From positions 2,108,001 through 2,172,000 of the forward strand of contig NZ_CP110224.1 of the NCBI RefSeq assembly GCF_026013645.1: a DNA stretch of 64,000 nucleotides, written 5' to 3'. Origin of the DNA: Virgibacillus natechei (GTDB taxonomy: Bacteria > Bacillota > Bacilli > Bacillales > Amphibacillaceae). Below are positions 37,416-45,932 of the stretch, piece after piece. A program made the position numbers and the translations under genes. Position 1 is the first letter of the stretch. Each line of letters starts with the position of its first letter. The notes under the pieces were generated by a model. That model made no database searches. It was not told where the DNA came from and worked only from the letters and a program-made list of their open reading frames with translations.

Positions 37416-38519
37416 TTAAAGCAGTGATTTTCTTACCGATACAGCTACACCTTTAGGACTATGCGCAACCACCGTTATATCTTTCCCAGATACACTTACC
37501 CAACCCAATCCTGGAAAGACAATGTCTGTTTTATCTCCTGATAGGCGATGCGTATTTTTCGTTAGTTTTGGTACTATTTCCAATGTTTTCTTATTCGGAG
37601 GTGACAGCAAACCTCCAACATGATTTTTATATAGGTTATCCGCATTATCTAATTTTGTCCGGTGTATTGGAAGCTGATTTGAGAAATAACATACAAATGA
37701 TTCTTTTTCTCCTTTAATAAAGTCTAATCTGGCCAAGCCTCCAAAAAATAAGGTCTGCTTACTTTCCAACTGGTAGACGCGTGGCTTGATTTCTTTTTCA
37801 GGATTAATCAATTTTAAATCTTGCTCTGAAACATAATGTGCCATCTGTTGTTTATTTACGATACCAGGTGTATCGATTAAGGAAGTTTCATCATCCAATG
37901 GAATCTCGATAAAGCCTAATGTTGTACCCGGGAAGTATGATGTTGTGATTACATCACCCATTCCACTTGTTTGCTTTATTAAACGATTAATAAAGGTTGA
38001 TTTTCCTACATTAGTCGTTCCTACAATATATACATCCTTATTATCTCTATAATTCTCTAATTCAAATGTTAACTCTTCTATACCATCACCATTCATTGAT
38101 GAGATTAAGAAAACATCCTTCACATTCACTCCTGCTTCTTTAGCAGAAGTTCTCAACCATTGTACAAGTTTTCGCCTATTGGTTGATTTAGGTAATAAAT
38201 CAACCTTATTCCCTACTAACACAATTGGATTATCACCAATAATACGCGGGAGGCTCTTAATTAAACTTCCATCTACATCAAAAACATCAATAACATGTAC
38301 AACAAAGCCATTTGTATCTCGGATGCTACTAACCATTTTCAGGAAATCATCATCCGTAATGGAAACGTCTTGTATCTCATTATAATGCTTTAAACGAAAA
38401 CATCTTTGACACAGTACATCTTCTCTTTCAAGGGATGATTTTGGTGTATAACCAGGTGCTTCCTTATCGGATGTTTGAATAAGCACACCACATCCTTGAC
38501 AATATATATTACTCAACAT
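37416..38519 (-). CDS. yqeH: Ribosome biogenesis GTPase YqeH
   Basis: YqeH is a circularly permuted GTPase needed for 30S subunit assembly. In this 367-residue protein an N-terminal zinc finger (CQGCG...CQRCF) precedes the GTPase. The motif order is permuted, with G4 NKVD (about 105) before G1 GTTNVGKST (about 167) and G3 DTPG (about 216). The C-terminal domain is treble-clef-like and binds RNA. Its ATG overlaps the last base of the yqeG stop codon. Confidence 0.96.
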   Translation of the reverse strand: MLSNIYCQGCGVLIQTSDKEAPGYTPKSSLEREDVLCQRCFRLKHYNEIQDVSITDDDFLKMVSSIRDTNGFVVHVIDVFDVDGSLIKSLPRIIGDNPIVLVGNKVDLLPKSTNRRKLVQWLRTSAKEAGVNVKDVFLISSMNGDGIEELTFELENYRDNKDVYIVGTTNVGKSTFINRLIKQTSGMGDVITTSYFPGTTLGFIEIPLDDETSLIDTPGIVNKQQMAHYVSEQDLKLINPEKEIKPRVYQLESKQTLFFGGLARLDFIKGEKESFVCYFSNQLPIHRTKLDNADNLYKNHVGGLLSPPNKKTLEIVPKLTKNTHRLSGDKTDIVFPGLGWVSVSGKDITVVAHSPKGVAVSVRKSLL

Positions 38520-39034
38520 TATTCCTCCCAGCTTATTTTTCCTTTTTTACGCATATATTTTAAAATTCTTCGTTCAATTTTACGGTTAATCTTTGTTATT
38601 TTACCATCTGTTTGTACAATTGGAACTACTAAAATAGTATGAAAGCCTGCTATATTCCCCCCAAGAACATCTGTTAGTACCTGGTCGCCGATAACTACAA
38701 CCTCTTCTTTCTTTAACTCCATTTTTCTAGCGACTGTTATAAAGGCCTTACTTAAAGGTTTACGAGCACTAAATACAAATGGGGTATTTAATGGGTCGGA
38801 AAAAATTTTAACGCGCTCCTCTTTATTATTGGAAATAATAGTAACTTTAATATTATAATCCTCCATCAATTTAAACCATTGTATTACTTCAGGAGTAGCG
38901 TCTTTTACATCCCAAGCCACTAACGTATTATCTAAATCCGTAATAATCCCCTTTATCCCTCTTTCATTTAACGTTGATGGTTGAATATCAAATATACTTT
39001 TAACATGTTCATTTGGCAAAAAATTTTTAATCAC
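38519..39034 (-). CDS. yqeG: HAD-superfamily phosphatase YqeG
   Basis: This 171-residue YqeG-type HAD phosphatase has motif I DLDNTLVAWD, motif II ISNNKEERV, and motif III/IV VVIGDQVLTDVLGG. The physiological substrate is unclear. It is first in the yqeG-yqeM operon. The 381-base gap before it holds a DnaA-box cluster and the divergently oriented sda gene. Confidence 0.92.
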   Translation of the reverse strand: MIKNFLPNEHVKSIFDIQPSTLNERGIKGIITDLDNTLVAWDVKDATPEVIQWFKLMEDYNIKVTIISNNKEERVKIFSDPLNTPFVFSARKPLSKAFITVARKMELKKEEVVVIGDQVLTDVLGGNIAGFHTILVVPIVQTDGKITKINRKIERRILKYMRKKGKISWEE

Positions 39035-39220
39035 TATCCATACACCTCATCATTACTCAAATCATTAAGATTCTACGACTTATATTGTATCCTAATCCTA
39101 TAATAACTTTCTATAATAATAAAGGGAAATTTATTACTATATGATAATCCACGTTAAATTTATACGTTATTTCCCTAACATTTGCAAAAACCGTTCGACA
39201 AATTCCTTCATTATTTGCAT

Positions 39221-39324
39221 TGTGGATAACTTTACTCACATATTACAAGCTGATATAAAGGTTTATTCAGGTCATCCGAATTCTTTGTGCACAAGTTATC
39301 TACAGGCGCGTGTAGATAACTTGT
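39221..39324 (+). promoter_or_regulatory. DnaA-box cluster with palindromic pair upstream of sda
   Basis: A perfect DnaA box, TGTGGATAA (reverse of TTATCCACA), lies at 39221-39229. A 14-base inverted repeat, ACAAGTTATCTACA (39291-39304) and TGTAGATAACTTGT (39311-39324), places two near-consensus boxes (TTATCTACA) head to head around 6 bases. The second arm ends next to a candidate -35 box for sda. DnaA is known to activate sda in B. subtilis. Confidence 0.85.
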
Positions 39325-39327
39325 AGC

Positions 39328-39356
39328 TTGTTACACGTTACTAATCATGTTAAATT
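39328..39356 (+). promoter_or_regulatory. Probable sda promoter
   Basis: TTGTTA (39328-39333) and TAAATT (39351-39356) are spaced by 17 bases, 60 bases before the sda ATG. The DnaA-box palindrome ends 3 bases upstream of the -35 box. Confidence 0.5.
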
Positions 39357-39415
39357 ATTAATAACTTAAAAAATAGATCGTATATAAACTTTAATTTATT
39401 TGGAGGGCTTTATTT

Positions 39416-39574
39416 ATGAAATATTTGTCAGATGAATTGTTATTGGAATCTTATCATAAAGCAAATGAATTAAGTTTAAGCCCTGATTTTCTATCATTAA
39501 TCGAAGAAGAAATAAATAGAAGGCATTTATGGTACAAAACTAAATGTAAACGGTCAAGGTCAGGTCAAGTTTAA
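39416..39574 (+). CDS. sda: Sporulation checkpoint inhibitor Sda
   Basis: Sda is a small helical-hairpin protein that blocks the sporulation kinases KinA/KinB while replication is in progress or DNA is damaged. This 52-residue copy was read from ATG 39416 to TAA 39574. It has [21 protein letters not shown] and [17 protein letters not shown], matching the two Sda helices. The C-terminus is longer and more basic ([12 protein letters not shown]) than the 46-residue B. subtilis form. GGAGGG lies 8 bases upstream. DnaA boxes upstream and a terminator downstream make it a single-gene unit. Confidence 0.92.
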   Translation: MKYLSDELLLESYHKANELSLSPDFLSLIEEEINRRHLWYKTKCKRSRSGQV

Positions 39575-39598
39575 CTGTGTCCATTTAATAGGAAGAAA

Positions 39599-39646
39599 TA
39601 AATAACCCCTATCTTTTTTTAAAAAAGATAGGGGTTATTTATTTTT
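39599..39646 (+). terminator. Terminator after sda
   Basis: AAATAACCCCTATC (39600-39613) pairs with GATAGGGGTTATTT (39627-39640) and is followed by ATTTTT. The stem is long and perfect. Confidence 0.9.
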
Positions 39647-39878
39647 CTCTATGCATTATTATGTTAAATTACTCGTTGTATAATATTTATTAAGCGTTGC
39701 TATTCAAGAAAGTATCGCAAATTTATAAGCTAAGGAGTGATCGAACTTATATTTATATAATATGATGATGTTACAAGTACTTTTTTAAATTTATTTACCC
39801 CATTTCTACCTATATTAATAGTTATTAAGAGATAGGGAATACTAGATGTGTCAAACATGCACGTCGTTTAATTTTAGG

Positions 39879-39899
39879 TTATACTTTTAAATAGTATAA
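39879..39899 (+). promoter_or_regulatory. Dyad near the mrpA promoter region
   Basis: TTATACT (39879-39885) and AGTATAA (39893-39899) form an inverted repeat about 70 bases before mrpA. TATACT (39880-39885) could be a -10 box, but no good -35 lies 17 bases upstream. It could be an operator over the mrp promoter. The rest of 39647-39966 is AT-rich with no gene seen. Confidence 0.35.
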
Positions 39900-39966
39900 A
39901 GAGAATCTCAGTAGAGTAAGAAAGTTTTTACGTAACGTAACTGTATTTATAAAGGAGGTATTTTAC

Positions 39967-42384
39967 TTGACGGTTTTACATTGGGCTACAATTGCCCCCT
40001 TTTTGTTAGCCATTTTAATTCCATTTTTTTATAAGTATGCAAGGCGAATACATACAGGGTGGTTTGTTCTTATACTCCCCCTCGTTTTGTTTATTTATTT
40101 CTTATCCTATATCCCCGTGACATCGTCCGGTGATACAATTATGAATTCAGTACCATGGGTTCCTTCACTTGGGATCTACTTTGATGTTTACGTCGATGGG
40201 CTGAGTTTGTTATTTGCACTGCTTATAACAGGAATAGGAACGTTAGTTGTTTTATATTCGATTTATTATTTATCCAAGAAAAATGAAAGGTTAAATAATT
40301 TCTACGTTTATTTGTTAATGTTTATGGGAGCGATGCTCGGGGTTGTCTTATCTGATAACCTAATTGTCCTCTACGTATTCTGGGAAGTAACAAGTATTTC
40401 TTCTTCTCTACTAATCAGCTATTGGTTCCATCGTGAAAAATCTACGAATGGTGCACAGAAATCCATGTTTATTACTGTATTCGGTGGACTTTCCATGCTT
40501 GGTGGTTTCTCATTACTATATGTCATGACGGATACATTTAGTATTCGAGAGATAATTGCAAATGTGGATTTGGTCACAACGAGCAGCCTATTCTTACCAG
40601 CAATGATACTTATTTTGCTTGGTGCATTTACAAAATCTGCTCAATTTCCATTTCATATATGGCTCCCGGATGCAATGGAAGCTCCAACTCCAGTAAGTGC
40701 CTATTTACATTCAGCTACCATGGTTAAAGCAGGGATCTATCTTGTGGCACGGCTCACTCCTGTATTCGGAGGCAGTGCAGAATGGTTCTGGATTATTTCT
40801 CTTGTAGGTATCACGACACTTGTTTGGGGGGCTATTTCAGCCGTTAGGCAAAAAGATCTGAAATCCATTCTAGCCTTCTCGACTGTTAGTCAACTTGGTT
40901 TGATTATGACGTTACTTGGACTTGGTTCAGCTTCCCTCTATTTTGATGTCGGTGCTGAAGACACGCTTTACACAACAGCGATCTTGGCAGCTGTTTTCCA
41001 TTTAATAAATCATGCAACCTTTAAGGGTAGTCTGTTTATGACAGCAGGGATTATTGATCATGAAACCGGCACACGAGATATCCGTAAACTCGGTGGTCTC
41101 ATGACAATCATGCCGATTACATTTACCATCTCATTAATTGGACTTGCATCAATGGCTGGTTTACCACCATTTAATGGTTTCCTAAGTAAAGAAATGTTCT
41201 TTGAAGGAACGGTAAATGCTACACAATTTGGTATATTTAATATGGAAACTTGGGGCATGCTTTTCCCAGTTCTAGCATGGGTTGCAAGTGTACTTACATT
41301 TGTTTACTGTGCAATCATGTTCTTTAAGACTTTTACTGGAAAATTCAAGCCGGAGAACTATGACGTTCATGTTCATGAAGCTCCATTTGGCATGCTTATT
41401 AGCCCGATTGTTCTTGGTTCATTAGTAGTTATTTTCGGACTGTTTCCGAACTTACTAGCGTATTCGTTGATTGAACCGGCAATGGCATCGATTTTGCCAA
41501 ACCTTTTAGAGCCTGGTCAGCAATTCGATGTAGGTATTTCTCATTGGCATGGAGTAAACACCGCTCTACTTATGACTATTGGTGTTATTGTTGTAGGAAT
41601 AGTGATTTATCTGATGATGAAGAAATGGTCAAAACTGCCTTTCTATTTGAAAGAGCGCGATCCATTAAATAGGCTTTACGATAATGGTGTTTCTGGATTA
41701 ATCAGTGGTTCACAAGCTGTAACACGTGCTCAAATGACTGGTTCACTTAGAGATTACTTTGTCTATATGTGTGGTTTTTCTATATTATTATTGGGTTATA
41801 CCATGTATCGTTATGATGCGTTTGCAATTGATACAGCAAGTACGTCGTCAATTAGTCCATTTATGTGGATAGTTGCACTTGTATTTATCGGGGCAACCAT
41901 TTCAATTGCGTTTGTTAATCACCGGATCACTGCAGTTATCGTAATAGGGATTATTGGATTTCTTCTCGCGCTCCTATTTGTTATATTTCGAGCGCCAGAT
42001 TTAGCTCTTACACAATTATTGGTAGAGACTGTAACAGTTGTCCTGTTTATGCTAGTCTTTTATCATTTGCCGGATCTTCAAAGAAGAACCGCCAAGCTAC
42101 GTTTTAATATCCTTAATTTGATTATTTCGCTTGGTGTTGGATCACTATTTACAGCTATTGCAGTCAGTTCCTTTGCACTTGGGCAAGATGCAAACTTTGA
42201 GTCGATATCCGAATTTTTCATTGAAAATTCCAAGGAATTAGCAGGTGGATATAATATGGTTAACGTAATACTAGTTGATTTCCGTGGACTTGATACATTG
42301 CTTGAAGTACTTGTACTTGGTATTGCAGCTCTTGGTGTTGTTACGTTAATTAAACTTCGATTTACAGGGAGGGAAGATGTGTGA
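39967..42384 (+). CDS. mrpA: Mrp Na+/H+ antiporter subunit A
   Basis: MrpA is the largest subunit of the Mrp antiporter, which exchanges cytoplasmic Na+ for external H+ and is central to salt and alkaline pH tolerance. The 805-residue polytopic protein is related to the NuoL/ND5 proton-pumping subunits. It shows FWEVTSISSSLLISYWF, HIWLPDAMEAPTPVSAYLHS and LINHATFKGSLFMTAGI. The C-terminal part (about 620-800) carries the MrpB-type domain. It starts with TTG at 39967 behind AAAGGAGG, and its stop overlaps mrpB (GTGA). Confidence 0.95.
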   Translation: MTVLHWATIAPFLLAILIPFFYKYARRIHTGWFVLILPLVLFIYFLSYIPVTSSGDTIMNSVPWVPSLGIYFDVYVDGLSLLFALLITGIGTLVVLYSIYYLSKKNERLNNFYVYLLMFMGAMLGVVLSDNLIVLYVFWEVTSISSSLLISYWFHREKSTNGAQKSMFITVFGGLSMLGGFSLLYVMTDTFSIREIIANVDLVTTSSLFLPAMILILLGAFTKSAQFPFHIWLPDAMEAPTPVSAYLHSATMVKAGIYLVARLTPVFGGSAEWFWIISLVGITTLVWGAISAVRQKDLKSILAFSTVSQLGLIMTLLGLGSASLYFDVGAEDTLYTTAILAAVFHLINHATFKGSLFMTAGIIDHETGTRDIRKLGGLMTIMPITFTISLIGLASMAGLPPFNGFLSKEMFFEGTVNATQFGIFNMETWGMLFPVLAWVASVLTFVYCAIMFFKTFTGKFKPENYDVHVHEAPFGMLISPIVLGSLVVIFGLFPNLLAYSLIEPAMASILPNLLEPGQQFDVGISHWHGVNTALLMTIGVIVVGIVIYLMMKKWSKLPFYLKERDPLNRLYDNGVSGLISGSQAVTRAQMTGSLRDYFVYMCGFSILLLGYTMYRYDAFAIDTASTSSISPFMWIVALVFIGATISIAFVNHRITAVIVIGIIGFLLALLFVIFRAPDLALTQLLVETVTVVLFMLVFYHLPDLQRRTAKLRFNILNLIISLGVGSLFTAIAVSSFALGQDANFESISEFFIENSKELAGGYNMVNVILVDFRGLDTLLEVLVLGIAALGVVTLIKLRFTGREDV

Positions 42385-42815
42385 AACAAATAAAATCCAA
42401 TGATGTTATGCTTCGCACTGTAACTAGAGTTGTGACATTTATCATTCTCTCGTTTTCTCTTTATTTATTTTTTGCCGGTCATAATGCCCCTGGTGGCGGC
42501 TTTATCGGTGGATTAATGACAGCTAGCGCTTTGTTGCTGATGTATCTTGCATTTGACATGAAAACGTTAAGGAAAGCACTACCGTTTGACTTCACGGCAC
42601 TAATTTCAATCGGTTTGTTACTTGCCATTGGAACTGGGGTAACGACAATGCTTCTTGGTTATCCATTTTTAACTCAATTTTTTGCTTACTTCCAGCTACC
42701 TATAATTGGAGAGACTGAGCTTACGACTGCTCTTCCATTCGATCTTGGTATCTTTCTAGTAGTAGTTGGGATTGCCTTAACGATCACTTTAACAATTGCG
42801 GAGGATGATAAGTAA
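42381..42815 (+). CDS. mrpB: Mrp Na+/H+ antiporter subunit B
   Basis: This 144-residue membrane subunit of the Mrp complex has about four helices and the conserved NAPGGGFIGGLMTASALLL. It starts with GTG overlapping the mrpA stop by 4 bases, behind GGGAGG. Its last base overlaps the mrpC ATG. Such tight overlaps are usual in mrp operons and help keep subunit ratios. Confidence 0.94.
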   Translation: MKQIKSNDVMLRTVTRVVTFIILSFSLYLFFAGHNAPGGGFIGGLMTASALLLMYLAFDMKTLRKALPFDFTALISIGLLLAIGTGVTTMLLGYPFLTQFFAYFQLPIIGETELTTALPFDLGIFLVVVGIALTITLTIAEDDK

Positions 42816-43153
42816 TGGAAATACTAATGTCTATCATGATTGGTGTCCTCTTTACGGTTGGTACTTATATGCTTCTTACTAGAAGCTTATTACGTGTTAT
42901 CCTTGGTACGATGTTAATGTCACACGGGGCAAATCTGCTTCTATTTACTATGGCAGGGCTACAAAGAGGTGTAGCACCGTTGTTGGGTTCAGGAGCTGAG
43001 GCTTATGCCGATCCACTACCACAAGCTCTTGTTTTAACAGCAATCGTTATTAGTTTTGGGGTCACTTCATTCCTACTTGTATTAGCCTATCGAACGTATA
43101 AGGTGCATAATACGGATGATTTAGACCAATTAAGGGGATCTGTTGATGAATAA
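42815..43153 (+). CDS. mrpC: Mrp Na+/H+ antiporter subunit C
   Basis: This 112-residue NuoK-like subunit has three helices and the block LLRVILGTMLMSHGANLLLF. The hydrophobic segment QALVLTAIVISFGVTSFLLVLA follows. It starts in a TAATG overlap with mrpB and overlaps mrpD by 8 bases. Length is standard. Confidence 0.94.
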   Translation: MEILMSIMIGVLFTVGTYMLLTRSLLRVILGTMLMSHGANLLLFTMAGLQRGVAPLLGSGAEAYADPLPQALVLTAIVISFGVTSFLLVLAYRTYKVHNTDDLDQLRGSVDE

Positions 43154-44630
43154 TATTGTTATACTTCCAATTTTAATCCCATTTATTATTGGAGCAATTT
43201 TGATTTTATTTGCAAAAAAACATACCGTGCAGCGTGTGATTAGTGGAGTCACTGCTATTGGTATGCTCGTTATTTCAATTTATCTGGCCATTTATGTTTA
43301 CCAGAATGGTATTACCACTCTAGAATTAGGAAATTGGTCAGCACCTTTTGGAATCGTACTTGTTGCTGATATGTTTGCAACTCTGATGCTCGTCTTGTCC
43401 AGTATCGTTGGTGTTGTATGCTTGTTCTTTGCATATCAAACCATTTCATCCGAACGGGAGAAGTATTATTTCTATCCTTTTTACTTCTTCTTGTTAACAG
43501 GTGTAAACGGTGCTTTCTTAACAGGCGATTTATTTAACTTATTTGTCTTTTTTGAAGTGATGTTGATTTCTTCCTATGTTCTTATTGTGATGGGTGGAAC
43601 GAAATATCAACTCCGTGAATCGGTGAAATATGTAGTTATCAATGTTTTTGCTTCTGCTCTTTTTATTATCGCAATAGCATATATCTATGCTGTTACGGGC
43701 ACGTTCAATATGGCACATATTGCGGAGCGAGTAGCAGAACTTGAGCAAACTGGTATCTTAAATGTCATTGCAGTACTCTTATTTATTGTCTTTGCAATGA
43801 AAGGGGCATTATTTCCTCTTTATTTTTGGCTGCCACGTTCTTACTATGGTCCGCCTGCAGCTATAGCTGCATTGTTTGGTGGCTTACTTACAAAAGTTGG
43901 TATCTATGCGATTATTCGTTCATTTACGTTAATATTTATTCATGATCCAACGTTTACTCATAAAGGAATTATCGCAACAATAGCTGGTTTGACAATGTTT
44001 TTTGGTGTTCTTGGAGCCGTATCTCAATTTGACTTCAAACGTATCCTTTCCTATCATATAATCAGCCAAGTTGGTTACATGGTTATGGGACTCGGAATTT
44101 ACACGAGACTTGCAATAGCAGGCGCCATTTTTTACATTGCACATCATATTATTGTTAAGTCTGCTCTCTTTCTGTTTGCGGGAGCAACTCAACGAATTAC
44201 AGGTACAACAGATCTGAAGCAAATGGGTGGTTTATTAAAGACGCACCCCTATCTTGCTTGGATGTTCTTGATTGGTGCACTGTCTTTAGCAGGAATACCA
44301 CCATTAAGTGGATTCTTTAGTAAATTTCCGATTATACTATCAGGTTTTGAAGAAGGACAGTATGTTATTTCAGGTGTAGCTCTATTAGTTGGACTGTTAA
44401 CGCTCTTCTCGATGATCAAGATTTTCAATTATGCTTTCTGGGGAGAACCAAAACACACAGAAGAACAAGCTAACTTCCCTGTCGGTAAGCTATTACTACC
44501 AATTGTCCCACTCGTTGCCTTAACTATTATTCTTGGCTTCGCAGCTGAGCCTGTTTTTCAATATTCATTGCAAATTGCAGATCAAATTATGGATCCATCG
44601 ATTTATATCGAATCTGTTCTTAAGGAGTAG
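43146..44630 (+). CDS. mrpD: Mrp Na+/H+ antiporter subunit D
   Basis: This 494-residue polytopic subunit is related to NuoM/NuoN. It shows LFNLFVFFEVMLISSYVLIV, FAMKGALFPLYFWLPRSYYGPP and the broken-helix region ISQVGYMVMGLG. Together with MrpA it is thought to form proton- and sodium-translocating paths. I chose the ATG at 43146; a TTG one codon earlier is an alternative. The AAGGGG site serves either. Confidence 0.95.
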   Translation: MNNIVILPILIPFIIGAILILFAKKHTVQRVISGVTAIGMLVISIYLAIYVYQNGITTLELGNWSAPFGIVLVADMFATLMLVLSSIVGVVCLFFAYQTISSEREKYYFYPFYFFLLTGVNGAFLTGDLFNLFVFFEVMLISSYVLIVMGGTKYQLRESVKYVVINVFASALFIIAIAYIYAVTGTFNMAHIAERVAELEQTGILNVIAVLLFIVFAMKGALFPLYFWLPRSYYGPPAAIAALFGGLLTKVGIYAIIRSFTLIFIHDPTFTHKGIIATIAGLTMFFGVLGAVSQFDFKRILSYHIISQVGYMVMGLGIYTRLAIAGAIFYIAHHIIVKSALFLFAGATQRITGTTDLKQMGGLLKTHPYLAWMFLIGALSLAGIPPLSGFFSKFPIILSGFEEGQYVISGVALLVGLLTLFSMIKIFNYAFWGEPKHTEEQANFPVGKLLLPIVPLVALTIILGFAAEPVFQYSLQIADQIMDPSIYIESVLKE

Positions 44631-44635
44631 ATACA

Positions 44636-45112
44636 ATGGCTTATCAAATCTTATTAAATATTGTAATTGCGGTCATTTGGACATTCTTACAAAATAGCTA
44701 CACGGGGATTGACTTTCTTGTAGGTTATGTAATAGGGATCTTTATTCTACTTGTCCTACGTCGCTTTTTACTTTTTGACTTCTATTTCAATCGCGTATGG
44801 GCGATTATAAAACTGACGTTGCTTTTCATTTATAAGCTATTAGCAGCGAATCTTGATATGATCAAAATAGTACTCAGTCTAAAGCTGGATATTAAACCAG
44901 GAATTGTCGCAGTTCCGACAAAACTTGAAACGGAATGGGAATTAACCTTACTCGCATCCCTAATCTCATTAACACCTGGTACCCTATCAATGGATTTCTC
45001 AGATGACAATAAAATTATTTATATTCATGCGATAGATGTTCCAGATAAGGAAGCAATGATTAATGAGATTCAAAATTCGTTTGAACATGCAATCATGGAG
45101 GTGACAAAATAA
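44636..45112 (+). CDS. mrpE: Mrp Na+/H+ antiporter subunit E
   Basis: This 158-residue subunit has N-terminal membrane helices and a cytoplasmic domain. The typical segments are LIKLTLLFIYKLLAANLDMIK-like (read as LTLLFIYKLLAANLDM) and SLISLTPGTLSMDFSDD. It starts 5 bases after mrpD and ends in a TAATG overlap with mrpF. MrpE is found in all Mrp operons and is important for full antiport activity. Confidence 0.93.
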   Translation: MAYQILLNIVIAVIWTFLQNSYTGIDFLVGYVIGIFILLVLRRFLLFDFYFNRVWAIIKLTLLFIYKLLAANLDMIKIVLSLKLDIKPGIVAVPTKLETEWELTLLASLISLTPGTLSMDFSDDNKIIYIHAIDVPDKEAMINEIQNSFEHAIMEVTK

Positions 45113-45387
45113 TGTTTCAAGTAATTCTACAAGTGGTTCTAATTGTTATGTCCATCTCGTTGTTTGTTTGTTTTATACGAACCATCATTGGGCCTACATT
45201 ACCTGACCGTGTTCTAGCTCTTGATTCATTTGGGATTAACTTAATTGGGTTTGTTGGGATGATTATGTTAGTTCAAGAGACTGTAGCGTATTCTGATGTT
45301 GCCCTAGTTCTCAGTATCCTTGCTTTTATCGGAACAATTGCCTTATCCAAATTTATTGAAAGGGGTGTTGTATTTGACCGTGAGTGA
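45112..45387 (+). CDS. mrpF: Mrp Na+/H+ antiporter subunit F
   Basis: This 91-residue three-helix subunit has the hallmark FIRTIIGPTLPDRVLALDSFG. In B. subtilis this subunit has also been linked to cholate and sodium efflux. Its ATG overlaps mrpE and its end overlaps mrpG by 14 bases. Confidence 0.93.
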   Translation: MFQVILQVVLIVMSISLFVCFIRTIIGPTLPDRVLALDSFGINLIGFVGMIMLVQETVAYSDVALVLSILAFIGTIALSKFIERGVVFDRE

Positions 45388-45736
45388 AATCATCATAAGT
45401 ATTTTAGTTCTCATCGGTGGATTCTTAAGCCTCCTAAGTTCAATTGGGTTAATTCGCTTTCGTGACGTGTATGGCAGAGCTCAAGCTGCAACAAAAAGTG
45501 CAACGCTCGGAGTCATCTCTATTATGCTTGGCGTATTCCTGTTCTTTCTTGCACAGGGTCAATTTAATGGTAAGATTCTGTTAGTCATTCTGTTTGTTTT
45601 CTTAACAGCACCTGTAGCTGCCATGATGATTAGCCGTACCGCTTACTGGAAAGGTGTCCCATTATGGGAACAAAGCATTCAAGATGACTTAAAAGAAGTA
45701 TACAATAAAAAAAATGAAAATGATGAATCAACATAA
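45374..45736 (+). CDS. mrpG: Mrp Na+/H+ antiporter subunit G
   Basis: This 120-residue three-helix subunit has GGFLSLLSSIGLIRFRDVYGRAQAA-like family sequence (key part: LIRFRDVYGRAQAATKSATLG). I chose the TTG at 45374, which has AAAGGGGTG 6 bases upstream. The open frame extends farther upstream but inside mrpF and without a ribosome site. It is last in mrpABCDEFG and is followed by a terminator. Confidence 0.92.
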   Translation: MTVSEIIISILVLIGGFLSLLSSIGLIRFRDVYGRAQAATKSATLGVISIMLGVFLFFLAQGQFNGKILLVILFVFLTAPVAAMMISRTAYWKGVPLWEQSIQDDLKEVYNKKNENDEST

Positions 45737-45739
45737 GTA

Positions 45740-45779
45740 AAAAATCGAACCTTGAATAATCCCAAGGTTCGATTTTTTT
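45740..45779 (+). terminator. Terminator after mrpG
   Basis: AAATCGAACCTTG (45742-45754) pairs with CAAGGTTCGATTT (45763-45775), preceded by A and followed by TTTT. It closes the mrp operon before sigK. Confidence 0.9.
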
Positions 45780-45932
45780 GATTGCTTAAAGTGAGCACTC
45801 AAAAAAGTACCTAATTCGAAACAAGAAGAGTTGGAGCGCAAATAACTTAATTATTTTTTAAGGACAGACACGAAACGTTGCGGTGCATCATAAAGATGTT
45901 ATATAGACAAAAGCCCATGGAGGTGCATGTGT

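Noticed and set aside
39141..39326. 61-codon plus-strand frame before sda
   Set aside because: It runs through the DnaA-box cluster, has no ribosome site and resembles no protein I recognise.
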